Source: Rhipicephalus microplus
Taxonomy: Eukaryota > Arthropoda > Arachnida > Ixodida > Ixodidae
DNA: 64,000 nt
Direction: 5' to 3'
NCBI RefSeq assembly: GCF_043290135.1
Contig: NC_134710.1
Span: forward strand, 323,180,017-323,244,016
This document shows positions 45,751 to 58,842 of this stretch, piece by piece. The position numbers and the translations under genes were made by a program. Position 1 is the stretch's first letter. Each line of letters begins with the position of its first letter. The notes beneath the pieces were generated by a model that worked only from the letters and a program-made list of their open reading frames with translations, had not been told where the DNA came from and did not search any database.

Positions 45751-46426
45751 AATAATACGGCTGTATATCTTTTGTAATATTGAGTTAACTGTATTTACGA
45801 GATCACTATCGCAATAGAATGATAAAGTAATAGATACACAGAAAGAAAGCAATATGATAAACGTACGCAAAAAGTACAAAAGCAAATAGAAACATTGAGA
45901 GGGACATAAGGACAATAAAAACGAAAAACAAAAGCAAGGACAAACATGAAAAGGTGCCAAGCCCTGCTCTTCCTTCAGGCTAGGTACTAACAGTAAGAAT
46001 CTACCTTAACATATTCTGATTACCCAATTAAGTACTTCGCGATATTGTCGATTCAGATAGACTGCGAAACGTGCTTTCTATCTGCCTGTCTCGTTGAGCT
46101 TTTTCCCCTTCCTCATGGCGAGAACCCCGAGGAAAGTAAAGAAATGAAGGACAAGAAAGTTTTCATTGCTCGATCTATTTCCAAATGCAGGGCAGAACTG
46201 CGAGCTAATCAATACTCGCCTGTCAAGTTAGCTTCTCTTTCATTTTCTTTTGTTTTTTGCCACGTCTCATAGTCTTTTATTTTTGCGTCACACAGTGGCT
46301 GGCTTGTTGACCTGTCTGGCCAGTGACAGTAAACCCGTATGCACCCTTATGTAAATGAACCCTTTGAAATCAGCTTTCTTACGCTTGTGCAATATGGCGA
46401 TAACAGAACTAATTGTACTGTCTTAT
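45751..46426. other. Non-coding spacer
   Basis: A-rich tract at 45840-45950; otherwise nothing recognised. Confidence 0.45.
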
Positions 46427-46432
46427 ACATAT

Positions 46433-46486
<54 letters not shown>
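46427..46486. repeat. (AT)n microsatellite
   Basis: About 60 bases of AT dinucleotide with one AAAT interruption. Confidence 0.95.
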
Positions 46487-46489
<3 letters not shown>

Positions 46490-46788
46490 CTTGATTTTGT
46501 GGCTGTTTACATTTTTTATGTAGCTGTTAGCACTATCATATTTTCATGTCATGCCTCAAAACAGCCACAATGTGTGCATCGTTGATGCATGCGCGTTTTA
46601 TCAATCGAAACGCTCTTCGTCTCATGAAAGAGGTAAGACGTAAACGCCCTGAGCAAGCGCGGATCATCGGTTACACGAGCACACCTTTTGACGCTGTCAC
46701 CCCTGCCGAGCAGGCCTGAATGTTTGTAAAGACGTAGATGCTCCTGTGCATGCGATATCAAAATCCGCAACGGCCACAAGGTGTCGCA

Positions 46789-47050
46789 CCGCAGAGCAAT
46801 GATGATATGTGGGGTTTAACTTCCCAAAACCACCATATGATTATGAGAGACGCCGTAGTGGAGGGCTCCGGAAATTTCGACCACCTGGGGTTCTTTACCG
46901 TGCACCCAAATCTGAGCACACGAGCCTACAACGTTTCCGCCTCCATCGGAAATGCAGCCGCCCCAGCCGGGATTCGAACCCGCGACCTGCGGGTCAGCAG
47001 CCGAGTACCTTAGCCACTAGACCACCGCGGCGGGGCACTCCGCAGAGCAA
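46789..47050 (-). mobile_element. tRNA-derived SINE, copy e, with 11-bp target-site duplication
   Basis: This is a well-preserved minus-strand copy with body at about 46800-47036. The direct repeat CCGCAGAGCAA occurs at 46789-46799 and 47040-47050 without mismatch. The B-box complement GGATTCGAACC-type sequence is intact. It encodes nothing; the 91- and 107-codon frames over it belong to the repeat. Confidence 0.93.
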
Positions 47051-48099
47051 GGCCGGCCTCTCACGTGCTATACACAGACGTGGCCATGGCTGTAGTTGCA
47101 ACAGGTGTGTGAATAATCCGAACCTATTCTAAGAATTTTCATTTTAATTATCCTAGTTTATGTAATATTAATATAGTAGTTAAATATCCTAGAAGATTGC
47201 ACAGTAAGCGGAAATTGCAAAGGTGGTATGAGCTACGGGGCATTGGTGAAAGTATAGCGATCATGGTAAGGCTCACTTTAGCATATTACACATACACCAT
47301 GTAAATAAGCCTTTGAATGAGACGCTTTCACGCAAACCACGCATATTGCTTGGTTGGAGGTTTATATTTTGGACCTGAGGTTTTATAATGCAAATAGAGA
47401 GAGAGAGAAAATGAACACACATGGTCGGTTTCTTGATCGCCTTATTTTTATTTCTTTTCTTCCTCTTTTGTTGCTCATTTTTTGTCAGAGTGAAGAAGAT
47501 CCAATAACAATATGTTCAACATGTTCTCGTTAGGATGAAGTATTATCGGTGCTTGAGGAACTCTTTGCTACACGTTTTCCTTGCTCATGCGACTGTCGGG
47601 TTCAGCATTTGTTCTGTGCTTGCTTCGAAGTGAATTATATGTTCATCTGAGATATATATTTATTTACTTTTGTAGTTTCATTATATAAGAAAAAATAAGA
47701 AGGAGCAACGGCAGCGTTTTCGCTTCGCATATAGGCTTTCCCGTAAGGTCGGAAAAACAATGGCACGAATCTAGTGTAGCTTTTCAGGCTGTCTGTACAA
47801 AAAGTAGCCTGGAAAAGAAAATACAGTTGTTGTAATTATTTTCTTTTTTTCACTTAGCGTAAAATGACACATCGAAGCATTAAAAATCTATCGTGCGTGC
47901 CCAAAATGCACAATCCTCCTCTTAAAATTTTTTCTTGGTTCAAGTCGGGGTGCATGGTTTTTAAATACATGAACCCAGTCCTTTTCTCGCTTTTTTTTCT
48001 ATTTTGCTCCCGGATTCTCTGTTTTCTACCTGTGGGTTACTAAACTGGACGTAGCCTACCTTCCTACCTTTCTTATATATTTTTTTCTCGCTGTCTGCA
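47051..48099. other. Non-coding spacer
   Basis: About 1 kb of A+T-rich sequence between two SINEs without supportable features. Confidence 0.5.
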
Positions 48100-48368
48100 C
48101 GGCATATGTGAATTGATTGATTGATATGTGGGGTTTAACGTCCCAAAACCACCATTTGATTATGAGAGACGCCGTAGTGGAGGGCTCCAGAAATTTCGAC
48201 CACCTGGGGTTCTTTTACGTGCACCCAAGCCTGAGCACACGGGCCTACAACATTTCCGCCTCCATCGGAAATGCAGCCGCCGCAGCCGGGATTAGAACTC
48301 GCGCCCTGCGGGTCAGCAGCTGAGTACCTTAGCCACTAGACCACCGCGGCGGGGCCGGCCTATGTGAA
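48100..48368 (-). mobile_element. tRNA-derived SINE, copy f, with 13-bp target-site duplication
   Basis: This is a minus-strand copy with body 48113-48355, tail (TTGA)n at the left and the full tRNA-like head at the right. The flanks CGGCATATGTGAA (48100-48112) and CGGCCTATGTGAA (48356-48368) differ at one base, so this is one of the younger copies. Confidence 0.93.
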
Positions 48369-51300
48369 AACAATGACTCTTGATGAACAGTAAAGATGTG
48401 CATCACTTTCATTACCTACTAGAAGGTGCATATAGCAAATAAGTTTATAGCATTGGTTATACATTTTGCTTGTTCCCGGCCCCTTGGGTACTCGTTGGAG
48501 CTTCCGAGGTCACACTTATCTTCCTGATCGACGATACATATTCACGCTTGTGTACAATATTGCGAGAGTCTTTCGCGCAGTCTCCCAGACTGCTCGAAGG
48601 TAAAAGCCTCAGTGGGTGCCGCGTTGAAGACTAAAGTGTGACGTCGTAAGCCAAAGAGCCGTTTGCCACGTCGTGTCTCATTTTGTGCCTGTCTAAACAT
48701 CTATGGCCTTGCCTACCTTTTCGGCTTACCACTCCATCCGTAAGCACCAGCTTGCATTATTCGCCATTTCCGCGTCGCTCCCCTTCCGTGAGCGGACCGA
48801 ATCACAAGATCGCCGCTTTGTTTTGTTTTTTTTTTGTTTTTCAGAAGCTCTTTTTTACCCACTTATTCATTTCCTCTCCTCTTGTTCCGGCAAAACAGCA
48901 CTCTACAGCTAATATAGATCCGCAGGAGCAAAGACGACTAATCCTTTGGGAATTCAGAGTGGCGCCAGCCTAAACGGCATCTCTTTGCAACCTGCGAACG
49001 ATAACCCTCACCCAAAATACGGCGGTGTTCCCGTTTCCCTCTCACCAGTAATGTTCCCCAGTACACTGTGCTCGTGTTATTTTGTCGCGTAAGCATTTTC
49101 CAGTTTAACATGCAGGCTTAACCTCATCACACCTACTTCCACATATGCGAGGCCAAAGCGGAGCACCAATGGCCACTTGCACAGCTGTTCCCGTTTGTTT
49201 GAATATTAAAGGTGGCGCAGCTGGCACGTGTGATAGTTCAAAATATGAGAACCTAATCTTTTCATTTTAATATTTTGATAGCACACATCGCACATACGGT
49301 GGCTAGAAGCCGTACCCAATATAACAAAGAGTACCAAAGGAAAGCACTTTTTCTTTTATTGTAGGAAGCTTCCTAGTGAACCTCAGCAATACACTAGTCG
49401 GCTTTTTATTTAAATATTTACGTGTACTAAATTATACCTGTGAATAGCTTGAAACGTCCACACATTAACCCCGCATAAAAGAGCTCATCTATCTTCTTTA
49501 TCGTCACTGCCTTCCAAACACAAACGTATGAAGAAAGCAAAACCTTACGTAGCAGGACCTAAAAAGATCGCTACTATTCAAGGATATTTCAACCATGTTC
49601 ACACTAAAAAGCTCAAATGGTCCAGGATAGGTTGTAGAGGAAGGACAGTAAAGTTTCTTAAATGACCACTTAGAACACACTCTAGAGAAATTTACATGAA
49701 CATCGCGATTATTCTCAGTCGACATGCTATGCTTAGTAGCTTCTTGAACAGTAAAACATCTCATTTCTCATGTTGGATAGTGCAAGCTCACCTTAACTTT
49801 TTAGAGCCACGGTTGTTAAACAGGACGGAAAATTTTATACATGAAACCGAAAACGGTGTTTCCAGTTGGCTACTTTGTTTCGCTATTGCAACTTCAGTAT
49901 TTGCTTTCGAAGCTTGCATTTGACGACGTCTTCTTTATTATTTTTTTCTATTGTGAACCATGTTTTTTTCTCTCTGTCTCAAATTTTCCTGTTTTCTCAT
50001 GTTCATTGACACCTGAAAATAAAAGCTCCTGTGGAATTCTCAGTTTATTCACTCTTAAATGGCCAGTTAGTTGATTCTTCGAGCGTGACTATATAAGTGC
50101 ATTCTGGGTTATTTATAAATGTGGAGCGTGTGGCAGCGTAAGGTGACACTTACCCGAACATCTGCGTGTCGGTGACGTGGTTCGATTATTATTACCTCAT
50201 CGTTCGTGTCTCTTGCACAAACTATAATCCTTATGAAGAAGTTCAGAAACTTAGTATTCTTTCCGCACAAAAAATATAACGACGCTTAAAAGCAAAAATA
50301 TGCTATAAGAAGACCGGTATGCTTGTATTGCTATAAGGAAAAAAATAGACATGTTGTCAGTATGAGACACGCATATCGTGCTTTGAACGCCTCAAGATAT
50401 GAAAACGAACGCGCTTTATTTTGCCTTTAGCTATAGCAGTCGGCAGGTGTCAACCCATTTAGAGCTTTCTGTTGAGAAACAGACTTGGCTTCCCTCCTAG
50501 AACTTCTTCCGGCATGTGTCCTGCCCACACTTCTATGAACAAAGTATATACAGTTCCTTACAATCAGGCATTCATGTCTGTTCATCTATTTCCAATACAC
50601 CAGCATGAGATTCTAAGCATACTAATGCCTCAATTTGTGTCTTGTGCAATAGTGTGAGCAGGCTTTAAATATACTTTTTGATATTATTTTTATGTCCCAA
50701 ACTTTGGGAGAGTTCTTTCTCGAATTTGTAAGTATGAATTGGAATTGCAGCACGTAGGGCACATGGGCAAACCAAAAGGACCCACAGTGACATGTAATTC
50801 GAAAATAAAGTTCGCTTGCACTTCTGGCTTGCTATGATGAACTAGGATATAAAACTGGGTGAAACAATTGGCATATTGCGTATACATAGCAAGTATAAAT
50901 ACGATAACATGTGATACAGGAAGGAAGGCAGTTGAATGAAAAACACACCTTCATGAGTGGGCTTAAATGTACAATTATTTACTCAAAGGGGCCCTGGAAT
51001 ACGTTTTAAGCATCATCAGAAAGCACTGCCCATTGGTTGCGGAAGCTCTCGAGAACACGCGTGTGAAACGTTATAGCACAGCACGTTGCTTAGAATGTAC
51101 TGAAAAGCAGCACATTAGAAGAAAGAAAAAAAACATTCTCAAAGTCATCACGTTCGCTGATTAACGGACGCATCTTTCTGTCCCTTTGTCATCTCCATCT
51201 TTTTCCGCTTTAAGCATAATGGCTGATTCAAAGGGAGAGAGAAAGCGCTTGGCGCACGCGACAAATCCCTGTATTTTCGCGGATAGTTGACGGGTATTTA

Positions 51301-51749
51301 AAAAAATGCGGCAGTACATTCTTGAGGCAATAGGCTGTTTTCATGAAGCCATTCGATTATTACTCGGAAACGTGTCGCAGGACCAATTTATGTATATGTG
51401 TAGCTATATACTAACTTATATATACAAGATGAAAGATATCGTAGCAGCACAGCAGTTGAATCTAAAAGCGCAGTGTCAGCGAACCATGCAGTCTGCTAAG
51501 GCCAGCACATCCCAGCAGAGGGCAACCGTAAATTTCATATCCATGAGGCTGCCATAGAATATGCCACACTTTTTTGTGTGTGTGTGTCACAAAGAACGAA
51601 CTCTTGACAGCCTCTCAGCAAGCACGCACGGCCATATTCCAACACTGGTCTCTTTTGTTATAGCGTGCTTGCTGTAGAGAAATTGATGTATAAGCACTTC
51701 AGTCATTTTATGTCGATGTGTTTTGCAGTAAAGCAAGAAGGAATTAACT
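48369..51749. other. Long non-coding stretch
   Basis: About 3.4 kb with no supportable gene, RNA or repeat. Frames of 60-96 codons (for example 48683-48973 and 51306-51557) have neither domain signals nor splice context. T-rich runs occur near 48820 and 49940. Confidence 0.45.
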
Positions 51750-52000
51750 TTTATTTAAACCAGCAGTTGCGCTGGCTGGGCCAGGGCCTCACACGGGAGA
51801 TTGTCGATGTCTTATTTCTTCGCTGCCTCGTGGGCTTTTTCGGTAGCCCTAAATTGGTCGTCGAGCTGGGAGCTGCGCAGGGCGCCGGGCCATCTCGACG
51901 AGAGGGTCTAGGTGTCAATAGACTAATATTAGGTTTGCATTCCCAAAGCTTCTGCACCAGCGAGGGTATCTGGGTCTTGTAAATCTTACAAGTGTGGTAA
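51750..52000 (-). pseudogene. Possible extreme C-terminus of an RNase H-type LINE (minus strand)
   Basis: One minus-strand frame reads ALRSSQLDDQFRATEKAHEA. This is similar in layout to the tail I associate with I-group LINE ORF2 proteins in ticks, as also seen in degraded form near 59830-59930. It is short and has a stop soon after. The identification is from memory, without a search. Confidence 0.4.
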
Positions 52001-53541
52001 GGAATAACGCCTGGATATATTTTTGGGGTATTGATACAGTGAAGGGTGCGTGTTTGTCTGTAACAGGTGAAGGCTGGTTGGCTGTGCTCTGTTTAGCTGG
52101 TGATGATGTTTGGGGAAAGTTGTTTTTTCGAGCTAAAATGGTTTCATGATGTTTTTGTAGCTGGTGAGGAAATCGTGTTCAGTGGGTACAAATACAATGT
52201 TTCCAACATTGTTCATTACGAAAACAAGAACGACCTAGATTTTACGGTCATCATACTTCACGAAAGGCGTTGTTGGTGCTCGTAGTAGTTTATCAACGGT
52301 TAGAAATTATATTTGCTAATCAGCGGGGACCATGAATAGATCATTACCAATATCGGTCAAGCAAAGAAATTTGTTGTCATGAACAAGCAGGTTCATTCAC
52401 GAAAATTTAAAAAAAAATCCGGAAGAGTAAACAAATATTTATACTTTACCAAGAGGTGGCAGCCAATTACAAAGCCTCAATGGCTCTATATAATGAGGGT
52501 GGCAGAGTAATAGTTGAACAATTTCAAAATAGATTGGAAGGGCGAAATACAGAATTGGGTGTCTCTTTTGTAAGCTATACGTTTAAGACAAAGTTCTATA
52601 TAGCGTGATCCAACTGAACGAGAAAGAACCAGCAAAGTTTCGATTCACCTAGTTTGTCTCAGAGAGCGTAAGAGCTAAAAATAAAGCCTAACTTATTGTC
52701 TATATTCGAGAGGAATGCCAATTTTGTGTGTATACGGAAACTTGCCGAGTGTACAGTGCATCTTCAAAATAAGAGGTGTTAGCAATGCAGAACCTGGTCG
52801 GGTGAGTGCCAGAATTACCGAAAAAAGTTTCGTCACAGGCCAGTGCATTTCAATGAGCTTCCCGTGTACCTTCTTGCGTAGTACATCTCAGACAACTCTG
52901 CGCGGACTTCGTCAGGAGAACCAATTACCAGGTGAAAGGGTTCTTTGAAATTGGGTCCATTATTCTGGAGTGGTAGCCAAGTAAATTGCTCACCGTGGCC
53001 CTGCCACTGTGGAAACTTGTACCAGATGGGCTCGGTCCATTGCGATAAGTTAATAGCTTGCTCTGGCCGACTTCAAGAACCCTGAAGCTGATTGGCTAGG
53101 GTGGCATCGCGGTACAGCATCTGTCCCGAGGCCGGACTGGAAAAACTTTGGGAAGGTTATACACGACACTAGGAGAGGAAACATACCAAAATAAGTGATC
53201 TCACGGGGCGAATAAGGATGACCCACTTACGTTAACTAAACAGAAGCGCGCGACAGACCCAAGGTAAGATTCGAAAAGCAAGAGCAATATTGTACACGGC
53301 TGCTTGAGCATAAATTATTGTGCGTCATATGTACCAACATGCATCGGCACTACTTTAAAACACTAATTCTAAAACCTATTTTACATACCAGTACTGAATA
53401 GGTAGAACAAACATTGATGGTACGCAGCGTATACATATTCATGAGAGTACAGACACCGATGTTTGGGATAGCTCTTGCATAGCATGAATACATACCAGGT
53501 GTGCTTTGAAAATTTAAAATAAAAGAAATATCCCGCACAGA
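52001..53541. other. Non-coding spacer
   Basis: About 1.5 kb of A+T-rich sequence with no supportable feature. Confidence 0.45.
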
Positions 53542-53598
53542 GCTACACGTGCGGGATAAAGCTACACGTGCGGGATAAAGCTACACGTGTGGGATAAA
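53542..53598. repeat. Three tandem copies of a 19-bp unit
   Basis: GCTACACGTGCGGGATAAA occurs three times head to tail (53542, 53561, 53580); the third has one change (GTGTGGG). Part of a fourth unit precedes it (TCCCGCACAGAGCTACACG, 53530-53548, overlapping). There are no spacers, so it is not a CRISPR. Confidence 0.9.
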
Positions 53599-54363
53599 AT
53601 AAAAGCTAGGCAAGTGTTTGCGTTGACGCTGCGACAGCGGCAAAATTTGGCAAAACAAAAATTTTGAAAGCGAAATGCTGCGCAACGGCATTCTTCACGA
53701 GTGACGCCTCTCCGGTCACCTTTACTTATTTTCGTATTTTAATGCTTACCCTGGGAGCGTTTTGTGCGCTAACTCAAAAATATATGGCAGTACACATACA
53801 AGAGACGCTTCTGGCTTTCACCTGACATTTCACTTTAAAGTGTTAGTTCAATAATAATAATCTACTACAATGGTTCTCAAGCATGTCGGTGTCAGGCCAT
53901 CCTGCTAAGCTCCGATAGTTGACAAGAAACCTCTTCCTCTTCCCGCTTTCATGCAAGCATTTTTCATTCGGCTCACACTAGATTCACTTACACTAAATTT
54001 CAAAGAGAAGGATATATAAATTAATTGCCTGATATGAAACTGACCTCACTTTCCATGTACCAACAAATCAATGCGACGCTCAGACACACTCAGGGCCAGC
54101 CGTATGTCCGGTGCTAGACTCAGACGATCACTGTGCTTATTTTTGAGATAGGCTATATATATGGCCTATCTGGGAAATAAAAAAAATATCTGCTTGTGAG
54201 CAGGCACTCTCGACACTATAGCATCGAAAGTGCCTCATCCGAAGCATATGCTGCTGCAAATAACCACAGCCTGTCCTCTGCTTTATTTTCTGAACATATC
54301 TTCAAATAGGAAAAATGCGCTTGGAAGTAACGTAAGGCCTCTGATGTTTTAATACGCTAGCTT
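53599..54363. other. Non-coding spacer
   Basis: About 760 bases with no supportable feature. Confidence 0.45.
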
Positions 54364-54629
54364 AAGCACGCCGCTGCCCCGCCGCGGTGGTCTAGTGGCT
54401 AAGGTACTCGGCTGCTGACCCGCAGGGCGCGGGTTCGAATCTCGGCTGCGGCGGCTGCATTTCCGATGGAGGCGGAAATGTTGTAGGCCCGTGTGCTCAG
54501 ATTTGGGTGCACGTTAAAGAACCCCAGGTGGTCTAAATTTCCGGAGCCCTCCACTACGGCATCTCTCATAATCATATGGTGGTTTTGGGACGTTAAACCC
54601 CACATATCAATCATATCAAGCACGCCGCT
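54364..54629 (+). mobile_element. tRNA-derived SINE, copy g, with perfect 12-bp target-site duplication
   Basis: This is the best-preserved plus-strand copy, with body 54376-54617. Pol III internal promoter elements are clear: A-box TGGTCTAGTGG at 54388-54398 and B-box GGTTCGAATCT at 54432-54442. The direct repeat AAGCACGCCGCT flanks it exactly (54364-54375, 54618-54629), so it is recent. The 169-codon minus-strand frame over it is a repeat artefact. Confidence 0.95.
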
Positions 54630-55626
54630 TATTTTAGAGTCTGGCTGGCCACAAGCTGCTGGCGGGATTTGTGGCGCAGCTCTCGCGTTTATGCTATGCA
54701 CTGAGACGTGCTTATTGACACTTGGGCGTGTGTAATGGAGGTTTCTTAAATCGATCGCCCCTCGAGTTAACAATTTAAGTGACTTGGTGAGTGCGGAACT
54801 AGTAAAATGTATCAGTGGCTCGTGGAACCCTGAGAGGGAGCCTACGGAACCCGTAGCTTCCGCTGAACCCACTTGGACATGCCATGGTCTATATACATTG
54901 GTTGTCAATTAAGGCTCTTCACACGTGGAATATTTATATTAGCTTTCTATGTTACATGATAGCCATTAAATGTAACCATTAAATGGTAAGCATTGAATTA
55001 CGGCGAAGCTACGTGTTATTAGCTTAGGGCAGCCCCCACTTGTACTTTTACTTTTATACACGTTGCTTCGTTTGTCATCAATACTTAGGAGTATGCACTC
55101 TTCACTACCATGAAGCAACGGTAAACACTTCACTTTAAACATGGCTAGCGTTGATTTCATAGCAGCTATGTTAAAAATGAAATTGTCCTTCAACCGAAGT
55201 GAACACCAAGTTTTAAAACGCAAGCATTTGATGGATTGCCGCACTGACGAGGAGGGGGTTAAGGATATTGTAATCACCCCCCCCCCCCCAAGGCCGACTT
55301 AACTCTTCTCATATATGCCCCAATATCCTTGTTGCCGAGTCTCCTACGTCAGTAGTGGACCGCCTCTTGTAAGTGCAGCACGGTTCTTGGCAGAGAAAGT
55401 AACGTATATGCCTCGTTTTTAAGTTCCCATTTCAACCCAAGAAGTGTCTTGAGGGGCAAGTTTTTTTATTTATTCTCGATGTTATGTGATATTCACCCAA
55501 ATACTCCTAAACTAAAAAAGCAAAAACCACATACATGGTGGCTTTGCGTGAAGTAATAAAGAAGGCAATGCGAAGAGCTGCAAAATTTATCTTCACAATT
55601 ATCGCCAAAATTTATCTTCACAATAG
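54630..55626. other. Non-coding spacer, possible LINE 5' region at right
   Basis: About 1 kb. A C-homopolymer lies near 55278-55289, and a 19-bp sequence CAAAATTTATCTTCACAAT is repeated at 55581-55599 and 55606-55624. No gene is supported. Confidence 0.5.
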
Positions 55627-58468
55627 CTAGAGACAAAAAGGAATAAGCGTGGTCGTAGTGAACCATCAAAACGCACCTCCACTTTTCTGCTATCAGTTTT
55701 ATTCACTAACATCAGAAGTGTTCTACCGAAATGCGACCTAGTTTCATTCTTCCTTGATGACAGCTGTCCAAAGGTCGTAGCACTTACAGAGACTTGGTTG
55801 TGCTCTAATATCAGGGACAAGGAATTGCTGTTTGATAAGGACTACAGCATTTATAGGCGTGACCGCACACAAAGGCGAGGTGGAGGGGTACTGCTGGCCA
55901 TTAAGAACGACATTGCATCATTCGTAATTGATACGTTCTCTGATCTCAAAACAATATGGGCAGCATGTAGGGTTCACACCAAGAACATAATAATAAGCGT
56001 TCGCTACCGTCCACCCGATGCTAGTTCGCTATTGCAAAATGATTTGCGAAATAGCATCTCGGCCGCAATCATGAGATGTCCTACGGATCACGTGTACCTT
56101 TTTGGTGACTTTAACTTACCCAATATTAACTGGCCCACTTTATCATCGCCCTGCCATACTTCAACTGATTTCATTAACCTTTCGTTGGATTTCAACTTCT
56201 CACAAGTGGTAAATAAACCCACACGTGATACTAATAATCCAGATTTGGTGCTAACCAACGCCCCTGATAGGATAGGCACAATCGGATACTTTGATGGTTT
56301 TAGCGACCACAATCTCCTCCAACTAACCATCCGCAAACCGGTACGAAACATAGGTTCCATGGCTACAAAGTTCATTCATAACTACAATAGAGCGGACTAC
56401 AAAGGTTTGAACAATAAATTAGCGGCCTTCTTCCATCAGTCCTTTGTACAATCTTTCTCTGTTCAGTCTGTGGCTAAAAATTGGCTTATATTTAAGAATG
56501 AAATGTTAGAGTTGGTAGATAGATATGTGACTCCTATCTCTATTGCTCACGATAACAAAAATCCCTGGTTCATTTCATCCCTGCGCAAACTGCGAAATAA
56601 AAAGAAGCCGTTCTACACTGCAGCCAAGCATTCATCCAACGCGTCTTACTGGGAAAGGTACAATACATGCTTGAAACAATATTCGTCAGCTATAAGTTCC
56701 GCCAAAAACAAGTATTACTCACATGACCTACCCTCCCTCTCGCAGGCAAACCCACGAAAGTTCTGGCAAACAAAAGCTCCTGGAAATGAATCGTGACAAA
56801 TCTGTCTTTTCAATGACAACAACACACCATTAACGAATGAGCAATGCTCGCACGAGTTCAACAACATTTTCCCGTCGGTATTTACTAAAGAAGATCACCT
56901 AAATGAACCTTATGTTCCAGATTTAGGTTACCCTTACATGACACCAATAACGGTCACTGAGGATGGAGTTGCGTGTCGCATAAATAACCTTAAACTATCA
57001 ACATCGGCCGGTGTTTATAACTTAAACGCTAAAATAATGAAAAATACTCTACCGCTTTCAAGTGAAATACTATGCAGAATATTTAATCAATCATTGTCGA
57101 CCGGACAACTACCTAAAGACTGGAAGATTGCCAGGGTTATTCCGGTATTCAAAGCTGGAAAGAAAAATCAACCAGACAACTATCGCCTCATTTCCCTAAC
57201 TTGCATTTCCTGTAAAATGCTAGAGCACGTAATTGCATCGCACATCTACTGCCACTTGGAGACTAATAATTTTTTTTCATAAATCAACATGGATTTCGTA
57301 AAAATATGTCGTGTGATACGCAATTGTTTGAACTTACTACTGACTTGCGCTTTAATATAGACAACAATCTACAAACCGATAGTATTTTTCTTGACTTTTC
57401 CAAAGCTTTTGACTGGGTCGCCCATTGTCGATTGTTTTCTAAATTATATTCCCTCGGACTAGACTCTGCTACTTTATTTTGGATTAGAAATTTCTTATCA
57501 TCTCGCCAACAATTCACCGTAATTAATAACTGCGTTTCTCCCTTTGCTGATGTAACTTGCGGTTCCCTCAAGGTATCGTTCTAGGCCGTTTGCTCTTCCT
57601 TATTTCCTTATTTACATTATTGACCAACCCAATATTATTTCCTCAAGTATTAGATTGTTTGCCGATGACTCTATCATTTATAGAAAAATAGCATCTTCCG
57701 AGGATCACCGCATCCCGCAAAGTGACATTAACTTTATAAATATGTGGTGTCAAAAATGGCCTATGGTATTGAACTCCGGAAAATGTAAACTCATTTCTTT
57801 CACCCGAAAACAATCGAACTCTTATTTTTCCTACGTCAATAACAACTCTGTCATATCTCGTGTTCAATCATTCAGGTATCTAGGGATAAACTTGTTTCAC
57901 AATCTTTAGTGGCGCCCCCACATTACCGCTCTCTGTGCTAAAGCATCACAAACGCTTGGATACACTCGTCGTAGCCTCCGTAATTCACCACCTAACATTC
58001 GCAAGTTAGCATACGTTACCTTCCAGTGCCCGCCGTTAGAATTCGCGTCATCTATTTGGTCCCCTTATAAAGACTACTTAATTACTAACTTAGAGCTTGT
58101 TCAAAACCGTACCGCTCGTTTTATTACCGGAAATTACGAAGGAAAATCCAGTATCACTAAAATAAAACTCGAAATTTCGCTGCACCCTCTTCAGGTTCGC
58201 CGGTGTGTTTCCCTTATATGCCTGCTTCATGTATATCTTCAAACCACCAGACCTCATTTCCTCCCTTTGAAAATACCACTGCGCATGTCTAGGCGGCTCC
58301 ATAATCATGGCAGTTTCGAGCGCATCTTCGGCCACACAAAAGCGTTTAATTGTTCTGCACTGCCACACGCCATCCAGCTTTGGAATGATCTCCTTGGTGA
58401 TATCCCTTCGATCACAAATCGCAAAGCCTTTCACTACCGCCTACTCGATCGTTTCATGCTTACGTAGT
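55627..58468 (+). pseudogene. Element C ORF2: endonuclease and reverse transcriptase (broken)
   Basis: Endonuclease motifs visible are NIRSVLPK (55711 on), RYRPPDASS, LFGDFNLPNINW and GFSDHNLL. After a TGA at 56794-56796 the same frame continues into the RT with ARVIPVFKAG and NYRLISLT, and ends at 57280-57282, where a poly-T run coincides with a frameshift. The next frame holds IFLDFSKAFDWV (57380 on), and a further frame holds the catalytic FADD at about 57658. A C-terminal piece at 58267-58468 includes AIQLWNDLLGDIPS. There is thus one nonsense codon plus at least three frame changes. Family proteins nick DNA and copy their own RNA at the nick. Confidence 0.88.
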
Positions 58469-58842
58469 TATTTCTTATTAATTCTCTCTAGATGTGTTAT
58501 TTTATGTTTCAAATTGTTTGACGTTGTATTGTGTCACATTGTAGTATTTCAAACGCTGCAAAAATTTTCTTTATTTCACAATCACTAACTGTTCATGTTG
58601 ATTAGGTTTTTGTTTCGTGCACGCTCTTCCTTTGTTTAGTTTTTCTACTGGGAAGTTACTCTTGCTTTTCTGGCAGTCTTTTACATCACAGTGCACTTTC
58701 CAGATTGTACCGTTTCGATTTCATCTTTTTCTATATTTATCACAAGTCATGCTTCACCACGTATCGCCCCCCTTACACAATGCTCTGACAAGGAGCCTGT
58801 AAGGTATTGTGAATAAATAAATGAATAAATAAATAAATAAAA
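55627..58842 (+). mobile_element. Non-LTR retrotransposon C: ORF2 and 3' end
   Basis: The plus-strand order is endonuclease (55627-56796), RT (56797 to about 57909), C-terminal region to 58468, 3' UTR, and an (AAATA/AAAT)n tail at about 58810-58842. No ORF1 is recognisable upstream, so the copy is probably 5'-truncated. Motif style resembles CR1/L2-type LINEs. No target-site duplication was found. Confidence 0.9.

Noticed and set aside
46738..47132. Two overlapping plus-strand frames of 91 and 107 codons
   Set aside because: They are SINE copy e read in two frames.
51665..51982. 105-codon plus-strand frame
   Set aside because: The opposite strand reads better as a LINE C-terminal tail, and the plus frame has no domain or splice support.
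53530..53600. CRISPR-like array
   Set aside because: The repeats are head to tail without spacers and the genome is eukaryotic.
54376..54450. Functional tRNA gene
   Set aside because: The A- and B-boxes belong to the SINE head; the sequence runs on into the SINE body and does not fold as a complete tRNA with an acceptor stem.
54399..54908. 169-codon minus-strand open frame
   Set aside because: Most of it is the reverse of SINE copy g; the same residues (for example GFFNVHPNLSTRAYN-like strings) recur at other SINE copies.
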